Assembly: GCA_004151065.3 (NCBI GenBank)
Contig: NWUY0304869979.1
Span: forward strand, 1-41,208
Reading direction: 5' to 3'
DNA: 41,208 nucleotides
Origin: Larix sibirica
Lineage: Eukaryota; Streptophyta; Pinopsida; Pinales; Pinaceae
The translations under genes were made by a program, and so were the position numbers. The notes beneath the pieces were generated by a model. It did not search any database and had not been told where the DNA came from. It saw only the letters and a program-made list of their open reading frames with translations. Positions 30,751-40,139 of the stretch are shown here, piece after piece. Position 1 is the stretch's first letter. Each line of letters starts with the position of its first letter.

Positions 30751-30884
30751 GCCTTCAACAACACACTGGAGCACAATAAATAAAGAGAAATAATACCAAG
30801 TTATTGGGACGTTAACCTAGAGATCACAGTTGACATCAAGCCCGGTGGAACCTGGTGCTGCACCTAATGAGAAGTCCTCAGTTC

Positions 30885-31130
30885 ACCCAGCATCCGTAGC
30901 AAATCCAGTAGCATAGGCAGTTGATCCATCCATTGAAGCAAATCCTACAGACTGCTAAGCTTATGACTATGATCCTGCTGATTGTAATGCTCGTGCTGGG
31001 AATCCTGGAAATGATGATCCTAGGATTGCTGCCGGGTCTAATAATGATGACACTGGGGATCCTGGTTATGCTGATCCTAATGCTGGTCATTCTGCTGCTT
31101 TTGCTGGTAATAATTATGCTTAAGGCGTTA
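30885..31130. repeat. Triplet-periodic repeat family, two halves in opposite orientation
   Basis: From 30,885 to 30,950 the plus strand shows the complement form (CCAGCATCCGTAGCAAATCC, GTAGCATAGGCAGTTGATCC). From 30,955 to 31,130 it shows the direct form, GCTGATTGTAATGCTCGTGC then GGTCTAATAATGATGACACT, which translates as an Ala/Gly/Asn/Asp-rich peptide ending at TAA. The change of strand in the middle gives an inverted arrangement. Frames of 70 codons (minus) and 79 codons (plus) here are products of the periodicity. Confidence 0.5.
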
Positions 31131-31605
31131 GAAAGAAAGTCCGGTTATGTCTTATGGTAAATCCTCCTCTATCTGGGTGGCCTATCAAGATGATAAATAG
31201 TGCGGCCTATCCGTGATTAGAAATTCTATGCCTTTTTATAGGTATTGCATCCAACACGCTTACTATAGCAGTCAGCGGATATCCTGTAAGAGGATCTTTA
31301 TTCGGCGTCCTTAGGTCATTACGGTCAGCTTGCTTTAACCAGATATTAGAGCAGTATAAAATGAACTTAGTTTGGAGGATGATTGGCCTTATCACGCTAT
31401 TGACTGACCAGACTCGCATTCATTGATGCCTTTGTTGGTGCTGTTCCGTCTCTTCCATGAACGGTGTATTATTTGCGGTGGGTGGAGGTTGTTGAGCCTC
31501 CCAGTGCGCATGCCATTATTAGTGAGGCTCCTTTACCGCCAGCAGAGGCTACTTTACCTACTATAGCATGAACGAATGATAAACCAAATGGATTAGCTTT
31601 TTTTT
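31131..31605. other. Anonymous intergenic DNA
   Basis: A 70-codon minus-strand frame (31,207-31,419) has no recognised motif. Nothing else was seen. Confidence 0.4.
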
Positions 31606-32054
31606 ATGGCTCCGTCTCGTAATTATAAGAGCAACAGATGGGATTTGTCCAGCGCGGTAAATGATTGTGATAGGCCTACAGATGATGTGCATACTAGTGT
31701 GTTCCTTCATCTTAGTGCCTTCCCAGTCGTTCTAGTTGGTGTGACCTTGTCCGCGCCTCCGTCCTATTTATTAGTTTTTTCAAAAGTGTTCACTAAAGGC
31801 GTTTCTCTGTCTGGCCCGAGGTCTCATTTTCCTGACAATCCATGACCGGGGGTGACTCAACAGGTGATACTTTACCCAGTGTTTATAGAATGATAGCTTT
31901 TCTTGCGCCTAATGCCTGTAGTGGGAGTGCATATTCTTTTCTTCCTGTGCTGGCCTGCAGTGGGGAAATAAAAATTGTTTATGCACGTGCTAAATGTCCT
32001 TCTAGCTCTCCTAGTTGGTGTGAACTACATTATATACGGGGTCTGGTCCAGTAG
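31606..32054 (+). other. Two short overlapping open frames, probably not genes
   Basis: Frames of 79 codons (31,606-31,845) and 70 codons (31,842-32,054) overlap by four bases. Both are rich in Ser, Pro and Val, and both contain the string CTAGTTGGTGTGA (31,733 and 32,011) in a similar context, so the pair looks like a diverged tandem duplication. No domain is visible. Confidence 0.25.
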
Positions 32055-32599
32055 CGGCTTCACTACCACCTCGATCAGCGTAGTGCTTTTGCACTTCTTC
32101 CCTTTTAAGAATAGTTGATTACCCTCAAGTATAGGCAGTTTATTCGGGATCAGAGGTTAAGGATAGCAGCTGTTTCATTCAGTCGATCCAGAACCATTTT
32201 ATTATGTTACCTGATCAGCTAGTGCCTCATGGGAACTCACATGATCGCTTCATTAATCTCTTGACAAGCTTCCTCTTGTCCTTATTCTTTCCTCATGGGG
32301 TTTATTGTAACGGGCAGCAGTCTCATCAACATCTTCAACCATTCCTACACATAGCAGCTTTCTCAACCCAGAGAAATATAAACAATACAGCAAGAGAATA
32401 GTTAAGGAATTGTCCCTTCCGATTCCTTTGCATAGCATGGAACTCCACAACATAGCTGATCTACTCAATGGACTTACTGCCATTCACACAACAGATCGTT
32501 AGCTGTGAGTTTCTAACCCAATGTAGCAATAATCAGTTTATACACATAAAACCATAATTGCTACTTAAAAAGCATGCATTCTAGTCTACGAACGAAATA
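32055..32599. other. Anonymous intergenic DNA
   Basis: Overlapping 65- and 76-codon frames on opposite strands at 32,204-32,483 lack motifs. No gene is supported. Confidence 0.4.
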
Positions 32600-33330
32600 G
32601 AGTTTTAGGGTGAGGGAAGCTCCCTCATTTCCATATCTGCCTTACTGGCCACATGTATCATTTACTGCTGCAACCAATTCTTGGCATCTTGCAGCTTCCT
32701 TTAATGCCCAAGTTGCCTCTGCATTCTATCCATTTCTAAGAATTGCTGCTCCATTTCCTTGAGCAGTTCTGGTCGAGCCCAACTTTTCATGTTGTTTTGC
32801 TTCTCATAAATTGAAAACTCTCATGCTATTCTGGCTACCTCTAGAATTATGCACCCTTGCCCTTATCTCGGGCTGCCCTTAAGCCTTATCCAACTCTAGA
32901 ATTTGCTCTTCGTTTCCTTGGAAAACTCTAGCCAAATTCCACTCTGTATCACAAGGCAGTTCCACACAATGGAGTGCTTCATTCCCTTGATAACAGCTCC
33001 CAAGTGGATTGAAGTTCATCATTTACTTCACATGGTCTCAGGATGCTTTCAGACTTAATCTGATTCCTAGCAGCTTGCTCTGCCTTGGCAAGGCAATCCA
33101 AACTCAATTAGAACATGGTCCTTTATAATAAACTGCTTCTGAGATAAGGTGAAGTTTATTAGTGCTTCACATCCTTTATGCATAAGTTGTTGGTTCATAT
33201 CCTGCAACTCTTCCAAGCATACACATATCGTATCCAATAAGATAGTTAACAAATATCCTACATGAGGTACATGCCCTCTTCATCTTGGTAGATTTCCTCC
33301 TCCATCCAAGCCTTCCAATGACCTTTTCCT
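32600..33330 (-). pseudogene. Decayed coiled-coil coding relic
   Basis: Reading the minus strand from about 33,330 down, short protein-like blocks alternate between phases. They include a Glu/Asp-rich start EEEIYQDEEG and LEELQDMNQQLMHKGCEALI (near 33,190), then NQIKSESILRPCEVNDELQS. A strongly heptad-like block ELLKEMEQQFLEMDRMQRQLG (about 32,780-32,715) is followed by KLQDAKNWLQQ. Frameshifts and stops are frequent. It resembles the coiled-coil end of the relic at 23.4-25.1 kb in composition, but I could not align the two. A gag or nuclear structural gene origin is possible. Confidence 0.35.
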
Positions 33331-34928
33331 TATGCAAACATGATGCCTTTCATGCTCTGCAACCTTAATTACCTGGTTTCCCTTCCCCATCTAAAGGGAT
33401 TAATGACTTGCATAAAAGAAGAATGACATTCTCTCTAGACTGGTATCTCTCATGCCTCTGATAGCCATTCTATTTTTGTACACAATAACAACGACAGTAA
33501 CCAAGAGCACCATAGCTCTTCTCTGCAAATTCAATTGCATATGCCGATCATGGTCAATGCATGATATGCATTCTTGCTAAGGCACTAGCATCCTTAGTCT
33601 TTGTCATGATCCTTATCCTTAAATAAAATTGACAGGTCATCCCTTTCACTGATGACAATTAGCTTGCTTTACTTTACTGTTAACACCCACCTCTTCTCTT
33701 TACTTGAACTCTCCCACCCTACTTAGTGGATTTCATTATTGATGGATGGATGGAGTGCTGCCTGCCCTTACTAACCAATTGCTGAATTAATCCTTAGAGG
33801 GATACCACTATTATCTCTTTCGGGCCGGGCCTTCACCCCCAAATACGCTTTTATTAATTTAGACAGCATTCCTAGGAGAGCACCTTTAGATGCTTACATT
33901 ATGAATGTAAGTCAGTGGTACAGGAAAAACCGTTGGATCGTGCTGCGTGGGAAGGGAACTGCCCCATTGGATGGAAGGAATACTGCCAGCCTTACTTCAA
34001 CTTACAGCGTTGGACGGGGCTGGGGCTTCTTCCAATAGAGCTTTTACCACCTATACAGCATTCACCGGCTTCAATAACACTTGATGATATAATCTTACTT
34101 GGGTATTACTATAAGGGCTTCAAATAGAGCATTGTTGGACAGGCTTACATACAACCACTTGCTTGAGGTTGAAGAATGAAATAAGGGAGGGGTCACTATT
34201 TATCTTCTTTTCGGGGCGGGGGGACGAGCTCTATATTTATCCCCCTAAAAGCCGCCTTAGTTTGTTTGCTTGCCGGAAGGGACCCTTACGGGGTTAAAGC
34301 CAGAGATACGCGTAGGAGATCTAAATATCCCTCTCTCGTTTACTTCGCTTAGCCCTGAATAGGTCCGTATTCTTCGTCGACTAGGACCTTACTGAGCTTA
34401 GCTTTACAGGACCTCAGGACCTCACTTAGCGCTATAAGTTGGAAACAGGACCGGTTTACTTTGCTGCTGTTGATATGGATATTGATTTCTATGGAGTGCT
34501 AGCTAGGAAGAAAGGTCCTTAATGTAAGTGGCTCTTGGTCTCTTGACGAAGTATTGTTTTCACATGCCATGCCTCGCAACTTCGTATAACTTTGGTAATG
34601 AAAGATATAAGGCCAAGGAAAAAAGGCCAAGGAAGCTAAGGCGGACCCATTTTCATTTAATAAATAAAGAGACTGGGATAACCTTCACCCAAGGAAGGTA
34701 GAAAGATACCTTCGAAAAGCCTTCTTGCTTCCCTTCTAGCCTTCCCTTTCCATTCTACTTCGACCATTATATACGTTATAAAGGCGCTTCACTTGATCGG
34801 GAGGAAAGAAACAAAATATGCCCGATTGACCCAACTCTAGCGAAACGAGAAGAGAAGTCGCTGCGTAGCGAGAAAAAGAGAATATAAGAGGTGCTGGTCC
34901 TTGCCTTTAGCCCGATAACCAAACTTAT
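33331..34928. other. Anonymous intergenic DNA
   Basis: No gene is recognised. A 70-codon plus-strand frame at 33,915-34,127 has no motif. A short (GATG)n run is at about 33,741-33,754. An inverted AAAATGGGTCCGC copy lies at 34,641-34,654. Confidence 0.45.
34641..34654 (-). repeat. AAAATGGGTCCGC dispersed motif, inverted partial copy
   Basis: GCGGACCCATTTTC is the reverse complement of the core of the motif at 7,175-7,188. The flanks differ from those of the two direct copies except for nearby TAAATAAA runs. Confidence 0.45.
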
Positions 34929-34956
34929 TGAAGTATTCTTTTTCCTGCTAGTTCAA

Positions 34957-35253
34957 CTAGTTCAGACAGACTATCTCGAAGTATTCTTTATTCCGAGAAA
35001 CTAACCAAGACCAGTAAGTTAGTAGTCCCAACCAAGTCGCTAAGAATGTCCCAACCAAGACCAGTAAGATAAATGGTGCTAAGACCTTTTGGGGATTTCT
35101 ATATTGCTCAAGGCTGTCCAATAACTTCACTGACCAGTTAGTTAGTAGTAAAGAATGTACCATAACCTTCACTAACCAAGACCCATAAAGGAGACAGGCT
35201 CTGGCAGTATGAAAATAGAATGACAATTTAGGGTAGCGAGTATTTCCGCACAT
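34957..35253 (-). CDS. Orphan open frame, 98 codons, hydrophobic C-terminal part
   Basis: Starts at an ATG (minus strand, 35,253). The C-terminal half contains a membrane-like segment APFILLVLVGTFLATWLGLL. The region has internal duplications: AACCAAGACCAGTAAG at 35,003-35,018 and 35,052-35,067, ACTAACCAAGACC again near 35,172, and GAAGTATTCTTT at 34,929 and 34,978. The peptide therefore has repeated pieces (SLLLTNWS, GLLTYWSWLV). No family is recognised and the duplications argue for a chance frame. Confidence 0.2.
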   Translation of the reverse strand: MCGNTRYPKLSFYFHTARACLLYGSWLVKVMVHSLLLTNWSVKLLDSLEQYRNPQKVLAPFILLVLVGTFLATWLGLLTYWSWLVSRNKEYFEIVCLN

Positions 35254-35735
35254 AGCTCCCTGCCGGTCGCATTAACCCATCCACCCATGGCCGACCCTGA
35301 GCCTAGACCATCGCTTCCTTAGCAAAGAAATTCTATTAGTAGCAAATAGATTTCCTCGCTACCGCTTCAAAAAATGGGCACACGGGCACTTAAACTCTCT
35401 CCTGTAGGCAAGCACTCAAAGTAACCGGCAAGCACTCATGACCCACTACCAGGATGGCCCACTACCGCTCTCTAAAAGGTGTGAGATCTAGGCTGCAATG
35501 GAAGTCACTGGAGACTCGGCCAGTAGCACATAGAGAAGATTTGAGGTATATTCTTTGGAGTGCCTTGCAGCAGAGGCATTGTCATGCTTTGAAGGGGAAT
35601 GCTTAAAATGGGTGGGGGGGGGAAAATAAAAAAGTGGGAAATATACTGTTAAACAAGGTTATCTTAACAACCTCAACCTTCTGGACAATCATGATTCATA
35701 TAAAAAAGGGTCTAAGTTATGGAACCATCGTTGCT
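35254..35735. other. Anonymous intergenic DNA
   Basis: No gene is recognised. A G9 tract lies near 35,612. It may include the lost upstream part of the LINE fragment that follows. Confidence 0.4.
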
Positions 35736-36780
35736 GGTAAAAGGTGAACACTTTCGTGTGGTTGGTGCTTCATAAGAAATTAGTGTCCTATGAAAAATTA
35801 ATGAAGCAGGGATTTTATGGGCCTTCACGGTGTGTTGTTTTTCAGGATAATGGGTAGGAGCAAGATCACCTCTTTATAGGGTTTGCTTAGTCCTGTTAAG
35901 TTTGGAATCAATGCCTGTGTTCATTTCATCGGGTAAATTGAAGACATTCTGATCTGTCGGAGGTGTGGGACACCTGGCCACATGGGGTTTTCAAGTAAAA
36001 ATTATTATAGAGAGCCCGGCTGTTGTGCATGCCATTTTTTTACTGGTAGCCATGGCTAGAGCACAATCAAAGGATTGAAAAAAATCTAGCATGAAATCTG
36101 CTCTAGCTTTGGCAATTTGCAAAATACCTTTATAGTATAGACTTGTTTGGCATTGGCTCCGGCTCAGGATAACCCTGCTGATTCAATTTCCTTACTACAA
36201 GTGTTGGGATTGAGCCAAGGATGGAGTAGTTTTATCGCAACAAAGCCTCGAAGTCAGCAAGTGGGATGAAAGGTTAATAGGGAGGTAGTTTGGAAATGCC
36301 TTGAGTCACAGTGGTGGAAATTGAATATGGACGATGCATCTTCAGGAAATACAGTTATTACTGGAGCTGGAGGTGTTTGTCGGAATAATGCAAGCGAGGT
36401 AATCTTATGGCCTTCCTAGGGTTGGGGGTTAAAACCAATAACTATACTGAAGAAGAAACTATTATATATGGATTACAATAGGCTCAGAGTAAAAGCATTG
36501 GTCAAATAATTGTAGAAACTGACTCAATGGTGGTGGTTTCTTTGATATCACGAAGATCGTCAAGAATGCTAATTTGGTTCTGGATTATGTGGCTCAATAA
36601 ATAGTATCCACTCTTAAAGCCTTTCTATCTTTCTTGGTCTGGCACTGCCCGAGGGAAATAAATAATGCCGCTGACCTGTTCGCTAAATCTGCTAAGCAAT
36701 TACCTCTTTTAGGATTGCGTACCCAGGAGAGTGAAGCGGCAGAAGGATCTTGGATTATAAACAGATATCTTCTGTAATTG
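35736..36780 (+). mobile_element. LINE-type (non-LTR) retrotransposon 3' end: zinc-binding region and RNase H relic
   Basis: From 35,744 the translation VNTFVWLVLHKKLVSYEKLM and then FYGPSRCVVF...QDHLFIGFA fits the zinc-binding region that follows the reverse transcriptase in plant LINEs. From 36,315 comes an RNase H domain: WKLNMDDAS, GAGGVCRNNASEVIL, then after a phase change NNYTEEETIIYGL, IIVETDSMVVVSL, and after another change HCPREINNAADLFAKSA (about 36,640-36,700). The acidic catalytic positions (Asp in the first and third blocks, Glu in the second, Asp in the last) are still readable. In-frame TAG and TAA codons and frame changes make it inactive. The reverse transcriptase and endonuclease are missing. 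A stand-alone plant RNase H-like gene fragment is an alternative, but the preceding zinc-region block favours a LINE. Confidence 0.7.
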
Positions 36781-38329
36781 TGGAGGATGTTAGAATGGTT
36801 GTAAGGATGAGGTAGAGCATTTATAGGTTAACATTATGTGGAATGGTTCTTGCTGCTCAGCACTTTGGTGGGAGTTGGCTACAGTATTTCCTAGAAGATT
36901 TATCCATGTCATGAGAGGTTTGACGTTGTTGTTTTATGATTTTATATATGGGATATGGATTTAGATGTTTGATGGAGGTGAGTAGTCCTTGTAATGCCAA
37001 GTGGAAATGTGGCTTCGACACTTCTGTTGGTTCTACAATTAGAGTGAAACCTGTAATTTCTTATTTCTTTAATTAATTTTTTAAAGCTTAAAAAACTAAA
37101 AACACATTTTACTTTACGGCAGACAGAGTCTATAGAAATAGGATTATATAGTAGCACAAGGTCTTGATAGTTTTGTTATTGTTATGCTGCTAGAATTTTG
37201 AGAGAGAGAGCCCTAGATTGTCATAGTTTTTTGCTTTGTTTTTATCGAGGGGTCTGTCATATTGGTCCCATGCTTTTCTCTTTTCTTATAATTCATTATC
37301 TATATCAAGAATACATTGAGTCACAAATTGTGAAAAGGGGAGTCAATAAGGCCCAATACTAATATTTTTATTATCCCCTCAGGTGAACCATTGTTGTATT
37401 CCAATGAATTGTTCCGTTCTTATTTGTAATAAGGACCAAGGCAATTTACCATTGATGAATGACTAAATCTCATGCAAGTTATGCTAGTTTCCCTTTCATT
37501 TTTTGTTTCATCTTTTTGAAAAAGAAACTAATGGATCTATTTCTACGTGCATGCCCATTTCATTCTCTATCTAATGAATATGAGCATAAAGAAGTTAGTG
37601 TTTGGCCTCGTCTTAATTTAATGTTCATTCTTTTTTCATATTATATTATAAAAAAGAAAAATCATGATTAGGGAACCCTTCTTAAAATAAAAAGTTTATT
37701 CTATGTCTAGTAGCATTCAATAGCTTACCCCTGTAACTTTAAAGCAATATACGTAGCATCATTTTGTATTTTGTTGAGGTAACCATGATGCATAATTGAA
37801 CTCCAAAATTAGTAAGAGCTAAATAGAAAATACCTTAAGCATAGTAGAGGGTATCCTCGCTTTGGCCTGAGAGTTAACCCGGAAGTCTAGAGTGGCGTGG
37901 GAAGGTTTATTACACAATATGCCCCAAAATTAATCCTTGTAAGAGTGGGTATGACCTAGGGGAAACTTGCTTAATAACCCTAGTCAGGTAATGGCATCCC
38001 ATCCCTCAGTGGGCCCTCTCTTTCTGAGACCCTACATTCAGAGAATATCATACATTATATTTCCTTTCTCTTTCATCCCCCAGAGTAGTCGGGATCCTTG
38101 TAACGGGGACCATTATATTACTGGGTTAACCCTAGGGATACTTATTTGGTTTCTTTGCTCCCATACCCTTACCTTTCCTTTACACCACCTGTTAACTTGG
38201 TCTTTTGTAATATCCCTTATTAAGGAAAATGATCATTTAGTACCCCAGAGCCACCTATGACACCAACCCCGGCTCCTTCATTGGATTGGGAAAGAAAGAA
38301 TGTTAGCAGGAAAGACAACCCGAATGTTA
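36781..38329. other. AT-rich anonymous DNA
   Basis: The first part may be the 3' untranslated region of the LINE fragment. Frames of 71 (minus, 36,942-37,157), 70 (plus, 37,459-37,671) and 97 codons (plus, 37,967-38,260) carry no motif that I recognise. The last has two hydrophobic stretches and could be a membrane protein fragment, but there is no supporting evidence. Confidence 0.4.
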
Positions 38330-38590
38330 ATAATCGTTCAACCGGCTAGCCAGCAGCTATTAGCTAGTTGGACCCCACTGCCTAAATTAGGCTCCGCGTT
38401 GAGCGACAACCCTGCAACACGGCAAACGAAATATGTTTAGTTCATTCAACCGGTCCTCCGGAAGGAACTAGCCGGAAGTAAAAAGTTCCCCTCCTTAAAC
38501 TAGAGTGGGCAACGGCATCTAGCTCCGGAAGGTAGCTCCGTGAGGATGGAGAAGCTAAGCTGCCTACCATCCAGTATACTAGTTCATTAC

Positions 38591-38608
38591 CGTTGGGAGG
38601 CAGGGAGT
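38591..38608 (+). repeat. 18-bp direct repeat, copy 1
   Basis: CGTTGGGAGGCAGGGAGT, exact copy at 39,065-39,082. Both are preceded by an AGCTATTAG- or CTAGTTCATTA-like string. Confidence 0.75.
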
Positions 38609-39064
38609 GGGTGAGGGCAAGGATAATCATGCTTTCTCTCTGCTAGCTCTCCTCGCTGGTCCGGGGGCACCGGCCAATCATTAACGTAATATCCATCCAA
38701 CCGGGGGTGTGGGAAGGTCTCTGTTACAACACCTAAACCCAGTATTCCTCTCCTCAACTTCGTATCTGTGACCCCCCGACCCTTCCGACAAGATAGAAAG
38801 ATAGTTATCTTCTGTTGAGATTGCCCCGGTCGGACAATAGCATCCGGAATTGTTTTATACTGTTACCATCCCGGTAGAATGAAAAGTTTATTAGTTACAT
38901 CCATCCTTCCTTACTTAACGTAATACCTTAACAAGCCCATCTCCAACCGGAAGGAAGTAACTCAACTACTATCCTTCTTGCCTCAACGACGAAGGTGGGT
39001 TCTGGCTGGCCCGGAAGGAAGGCTTTACTCCCAGAAGATTGGCCAGTGCAAACAAGCTATTAGT

Positions 39065-39082
39065 CGTTGGGAGGCAGGGAGT
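39065..39082 (+). repeat. 18-bp direct repeat, copy 2
   Basis: Exact copy of 38,591-38,608, 474 bases away. Confidence 0.75.
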
Positions 39083-39319
39083 TCAAGTAATTGGAGCTAC
39101 CGGGGGTGTACTATTAGTTTGGCCATCCTGAACCGGGGGTGATGACAGGTTTTTGGGGTGGTTCGGCTCCCTCGTTAGCTACCCGGGGGTGCCCAACAAA
39201 ATAGAACTATCTCTGGGCCACTTGACTGGCTAGAAAGGAAGGTCTTTTTTTCTGTCCTGCTAACTGAGCTAGACTAATAGCTGTTCAACCGGTGGTGCGG
39301 GATGGGTACCCAGCGTCAT

Positions 39320-39435
39320 GAGAAAACAAGCATAACCGCCGGGCCAAGCGGCACAAGCAGCAGCACAACGACCAGGATATTTTCCAGCAGTTTAACCGTA
39401 AGTAATTCCAGCATAAGTTGAACAAGCACCTCCTT
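39320..39435 (-). repeat. Triplet-periodic repeat family, short minus-strand copy
   Basis: On the minus strand the triplets GGT GCT TGT TCA ACT TAT and GCT GCT GCT TGT GCC GCT give ACSTYAGITYG, a stop, then TAGKYPGRCAAACAAWPGGY. The Gly/Ala/Thr/Tyr composition and the T-ending triplets match the larger copies at 13.4, 17.7 and 31 kb. Confidence 0.45.
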
Positions 39436-39935
39436 CCTTATTGTCTTAAAAAATGCCTTGGACCTCGCTTCCTCACCCTTTAGGGAATTTGATAATGACC
39501 AATCCTAGAGTAAGACCCCGGACCTTATAATAGTAAAAACCCCGGCACCTTATACATGGCTAAGGCTACCTCGATCCCGGACTGCCCCTTAAAGAAATGG
39601 AACTGCAGGAATGACTATTAGGCCATCCCCTTAAATGAAAGGTGTCCTATGTTGAATAAAGGTGTGCCATGAAATATTTAATAAAGAATTCCTATTGGAG
39701 GTCTCTGCTAGGCGATTCCTTAAAAGGAAAAGACTATGCTCTCCTAGTAAATAACCCAGTATGCCCGTAAAGCGCCTTATGACGGGGTAGGGTGTAATGA
39801 ATATGTGTAGTACCAAACATATTCATTACCACTGCCAATAATTAGTAATCAAGAATAATACGAGGGAGAGGAAGATTGAGTCGTGAAGCCGACTCGTGGA
39901 TCAGAGCCAGTTGTGGGAAAGGAGATACAGATGTG
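39436..39935. other. Anonymous DNA downstream of the gypsy fragment
   Basis: No gene is recognised. If the adjoining Ty3/gypsy fragment kept its 3' LTR, it would lie here, but I cannot define LTR ends. Confidence 0.35.
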
Positions 39936-39936
39936 G

Positions 39937-39946
39937 CACCCCCCTT
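39937..39946 (-). other. Possible polypurine tract and LTR start
   Basis: On the minus strand AAGGGGGG is followed at once by TGCCACATC. A purine tract directly before TG is the arrangement at the 3' LTR of LTR retrotransposons. It lies about 230 bases past the stop that ends the integrase relic, on the correct strand and side. No LTR partner is available in the window. Confidence 0.3.
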
Positions 39947-40139
39947 ACATAGCTGCTACCCTCATTTGCTATATGTATAAAAGCTAATATAGTTTATTAT
40001 AATAAGGGGAAAGCTATTATTACGGGATAATAATAATTAGAATAATAGCTGTATCCTTTCAACATCGAATCGATAGAACAACTTGAGCCATAAGATTATA
40101 GAGGAGTTTCAAGGGTAGTCTTGAACAATTATTAATTGA

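Larger units (their letters stand above)
38330..39300 (+). repeat. Cluster of CCGGAAGG and ACCGGGGGTG motifs
   Basis: The GC-richer segment carries CCGGAAGG or a close form about five times (38,457, 38,525, 38,947, 39,010 and nearby). CCGGGGGTG, mostly preceded by A or AA, occurs four times (about 38,702, 39,101, 39,133, 39,183), and a CAACCGGTGGTG variant sits at 39,287. CAACCGG also occurs at 38,339 and 38,450. Short conserved motifs in otherwise unrelated sequence suggest dispersed small elements, and several motif copies are hyphenated palindromes (CCGG). Confidence 0.5.
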
